Source: Fereydounia khargensis (taxonomy: Eukaryota > Basidiomycota > Ustilaginomycetes > Urocystidales > Fereydouniaceae). Taken from it: DNA of 64,000 nt. The notes under the pieces are model-generated. The model saw only the letters and a program-made list of their open reading frames with translations, was not told the origin of the DNA and made no database searches. Below are positions 61,661 through 64,000 of this stretch, piece by piece. The DNA lies in the NCBI GenBank assembly GCA_026413255.1, contig JAOCZO010000006.1:124001-188000 (forward strand). The letters run 5' to 3'. Positions within the stretch are counted from its first letter, which is position 1; every line of letters begins with the position of its first letter. Made by a program: the position numbers and the translations under genes.

Positions 61661-64000
61661 ATGAAGCGATCCTTCCCGTACGCAGGCGCCGGCGCGGCAG
61701 CGCAGCCCCCTCCCCCCGCTGGGCCCGCCCCCCCGCTTCCCAATGGCCCTGCTCCACCATCCACGTCTGCATCCAGTGCTGGTGCCGCTCAGAATGCTTC
61801 CTATGCAAACTATGGATACGGCAATGTTCCCCAGTCACGTTCCGCGTCCATCTCCGCGTCCGCGTCGGTCTCGTCCGCTTCTGCTTCTCCTGCCAACGAT
61901 GCTCAACAGGCCCAGTGGCATCAGCAATGGCAGCAGTACTATGCACAGCAGGCCGCCAGCCAACAGCATGCCTCCCAGAACCAGAACCATGCTCAGCCAT
62001 ACTCGGCTCAGCCCGCATATAACCCATACCCCCAGTCCGCCCAGCAGGCCCCTGCTCCCTCCCCGGCTGCTCCTCCGCCTGCCGTCGCCTATCCCTACCA
62101 GCCTCATGCTCCCCAAGCTTCCCAAGCTGCTCCTATGCACGCCGGCTATCCAAACAACCAGTCCGGATACTATGGCTCTGCCCAACCTTCCGCTGCAGCT
62201 GCTCCTGCTCCCCCGTCAAAGAGACCCAGATATGATCAACCTCCTGTGCCAGCCGCTGGCTACCCGAACCCTGCCGCTGCTGCCCCGCACGCCCAGCCTT
62301 ACTACACCCCTTCTCACTCCGCCATCCCCTCTGGCCCTCCTGGACTCGCTGGTCCCGCTGCGCCTACGCCTCCCAGACCTGCCCAGCCGTACGGCTGGCA
62401 GCAGCGAGGCATGGCTTCCGGCTCTGGTCCAGCTCCAGCTCCAGGCATGGGCCCAGCAGGTGGTTACGGTAGAGCAGGCGGAGGAGCAAGCGCCGGTGGT
62501 CCTGCCCGTGGACGAGGTGCACTCACTGGGCCCATGGCCTCCGCTGGTGGTCCCAGCCACGCTGCTACTCCCATGGCCCAAGGGCATGGTCCCCAGAACA
62601 AGTTCCGAGGCGCTTCAGCAAGGAATTCCAACAATGGCCTTCCCAACGCTCCGGCTGGTCCACCCTTCTCAGCTCGTGGTGGAGCACCCGAGGTAAGTGG
62701 ATGGGGACCCCGCGCGGGCCGCTCTGGTGGCTCTGGTCCTGGTGGTAGAAACAGTGGTCCCGGTGCATATGGCAACCGTGCAGGTGGCAATTACGATTCT
62801 CATGGCCCTTCTGGAGGCGGCGGTGCAGCGAATCAGCGTCGAGGTGGTACCCCTGGCTCCGACCGCGGAGGACGCTCGGCATCAGGTGGTGGCAGGAACA
62901 TGGGCGGTCACGGCCCCCGCGCAGGCTTCAGTTCCCAGAACACGATCCCTATCAATGCCCCAAGTGGTCCAAACAACATGCGAGGCGACAGGAGAGATGC
63001 GTCCAAGCATGCATCCAAAGCTGGTGGGGCCCAGGCCAGTGGTCATCGCTCATCCAGCGCAGCCAACCATGCTGATGCCATGTCGGTGAGCAGTTTTGAC
63101 CAGCCAAGAGGCTCTCGTGCCCACGCTGCCTCCTCAGATCCCTCGGTCCCGCCCAACACCAAACGGTGTTACACCGATTTCCGCATCCGCAGTATCGAGA
63201 TTGAGCCCATCGGTTGGTCTTGGAGTGTCCATCAGCATCTAGCTGATGAACAAGATCCGGCCGACAAGACCGAAGAAGACGAGAACGCCAGCCAGCAGGA
63301 TCATGATGAAGCTGATGAAGAAGATGCCGGCAGTGATGCTACTAGCCACATTGTTCCTAATCCTGCCGAGGCGGCCGATGGTGCTGACGCTTCGGCCTCC
63401 GCTACCAATGCCGACGATGCCTCTAGTTCCAAAGCCGGCGACGCTGACGAAACGGCGAGTGACGCTACTGGTGAGCCATCCTCACGCGGCGGTGGAGATG
63501 CTGATGCTGTCGGGACGGACAAAGTCTCAGCGCCGTCCCCGCGTTCGCGATCGCAGTCTGCTACGCCGATCCACAATGTTGAGCCCCCTCGTGGTCCCAA
63601 GGCCGACGCCAAGAAGAACTCGCTTGAGGCTAAGACAGCTCGTGTCCGCGCAGCTGTTGCAGCAACAGTGCGAGACTCGACCCGCCTACGCATTAACTTT
63701 GCCATCCCCCCAAACGCCGGGCCAGAGGGCGCGCCCACTGGACCCAAGGCGGACAAGGTCAAAGCGGCTTCTGCTGCTGCTGCTGCAACGAAACAACAGC
63801 AACAGCAGCAGCCGTCTGGGAAGAAAAAGGACTCAGGCGCCAGCGGTGAGAAAAAGGAAGACTCAATGAAGAACCATGAGCCTGAATCGAGCGATTCCAA
63901 AGATAAAGAGGCATATGAGGACAAAACTAAAGACTCGGCCAGCACTACCGTGCATGCAGATAAGCAAGATTCCGAGATCGTCGAGATCAAGGCGGAGAAA
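61661..64000 (+). CDS. Gly/Ala/Pro/Gln-rich protein with RGG-like segments, 3' end missing
   Basis: From ATG 61661 (MKRSFPYAGAG) the frame stays open for 780 codons to the window edge, so the gene is partial. Residues 1-260 are Pro/Ala/Gln/Tyr-rich. Residues about 270-440 are Gly/Arg-rich with RGR, RGG and GGR elements, as in RNA-binding disordered proteins. A short ordered block, CYTDFRIRSIEIEPIGWSW, lies at about 503-521. An acidic region with Asp/Glu/Ala follows (525-610), then RVRAAVAATVRDSTRLRINF (about 657-676) and a Lys/Glu/Ser-rich end. I do not recognise the protein; a nuclear or RNA-granule role is a guess. GAG-GTAAGT at about 62691-62699 resembles a donor, but the frame is coding on both sides, so I treat it as exon. 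Confidence 0.75.
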   Translation, partial: MKRSFPYAGAGAAAQPPPPAGPAPPLPNGPAPPSTSASSAGAAQNASYANYGYGNVPQSRSASISASASVSSASASPANDAQQAQWHQQWQQYYAQQAASQQHASQNQNHAQPYSAQPAYNPYPQSAQQAPAPSPAAPPPAVAYPYQPHAPQASQAAPMHAGYPNNQSGYYGSAQPSAAAAPAPPSKRPRYDQPPVPAAGYPNPAAAAPHAQPYYTPSHSAIPSGPPGLAGPAAPTPPRPAQPYGWQQRGMASGSGPAPAPGMGPAGGYGRAGGGASAGGPARGRGALTGPMASAGGPSHAATPMAQGHGPQNKFRGASARNSNNGLPNAPAGPPFSARGGAPEVSGWGPRAGRSGGSGPGGRNSGPGAYGNRAGGNYDSHGPSGGGGAANQRRGGTPGSDRGGRSASGGGRNMGGHGPRAGFSSQNTIPINAPSGPNNMRGDRRDASKHASKAGGAQASGHRSSSAANHADAMSVSSFDQPRGSRAHAASSDPSVPPNTKRCYTDFRIRSIEIEPIGWSWSVHQHLADEQDPADKTEEDENASQQDHDEADEEDAGSDATSHIVPNPAEAADGADASASATNADDASSSKAGDADETASDATGEPSSRGGGDADAVGTDKVSAPSPRSRSQSATPIHNVEPPRGPKADAKKNSLEAKTARVRAAVAATVRDSTRLRINFAIPPNAGPEGAPTGPKADKVKAASAAAAATKQQQQQQPSGKKKDSGASGEKKEDSMKNHEPESSDSKDKEAYEDKTKDSASTTVHADKQDSEIVEIKAEK

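Noticed and set aside
62691-62699. Intron donor GTAAGT in the Gly/Ala-rich gene
   Set aside because: The frame is coding-like and open on both sides and no matching acceptor is needed; kept as exon.
61743-63869. Pro/Leu-rich open frames in a second phase over the Gly/Ala-rich gene
   Set aside because: Shadow phase of the same low-complexity DNA; the phase from ATG 61661 is open throughout to the edge and has better protein character.

Overview
The window is 64 kb of nuclear DNA from a fungus, almost certainly a basidiomycete. Genes are short-spaced on both strands, GC-rich and CpG-rich. Introns are mostly 50-120 nt, with GTRAGT or GTRCGY donors and CAG/TAG acceptors. Many large genes have one exon while others (DUF262 protein, GPC1) have many. 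Sequence style and intron pattern fit an Ustilaginomycotina-like yeast or smut relative; this placement is inference. One assembly gap of 100 N (58212-58311) lies inside an intron.

Layout. 1-12 kb: a Ser/Asn-rich single-pass membrane protein (+), a DUF262 (GmrSD/ParB-like) protein (-), a 1.6-kb spacer holding a strip with no CpG at all, a 72-aa DUF1748 protein (+), then ribosomal proteins eS1 (-) and eS7 (+) head to head. 13-25 kb: a Bud2-like RasGAP (+), mitoribosomal uS4m (-), S-adenosylmethionine synthetase (+), an amino-acid permease (-). 25-34 kb: ESCRT-III Snf7 (-), mitochondrial L-2-hydroxyglutarate dehydrogenase (+), bL12m (-), an intron-containing tRNA-Thr(CGT) (+), a mitochondrial PPR protein (+). 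34-49 kb: a PDR-type ABC transporter (+) with a long upstream region holding a perfect TCCGCGGA element, a Kin4/CAMKL-like kinase (-), zeta-COP (-), a 1343-aa WD40 protein with low-complexity N-terminus (+), complex I subunit NDUFB9/B22 (-). 49-64 kb: THO2 (+) tail to tail with an 11-exon GPC1 acyltransferase (-), a small probably GPI-anchored Ser-rich protein (-), a von Willebrand A protein (-), an ERp38-type PDI (-), and a Gly/Ala/Pro/Gln-rich protein (+) cut by the right edge.

The genes are mainly housekeeping: cytosolic and mitochondrial translation (eS1, eS7, uS4m, bL12m, tRNA-Thr, PPR), mitochondrial metabolism (L2HGDH, NDUFB9), secretory and membrane traffic (zeta-COP, Snf7, PDI, GPC1), transport (permease, ABC), RNA export (THO2) and polarity or cell-cycle signalling (RasGAP, kinase). 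I see no operon-like system, CRISPR array, rRNA or intact mobile element. The most unusual signals are the 432-bp zero-CpG strip, the micro-exons and shifted donor consensus of GPC1, two 4-nt start exons, the DUF262 gene, and several poorly described fungal proteins. Exon models were built by hand from splice signals and reading phase; every model given closes in frame, but none has transcript support here.
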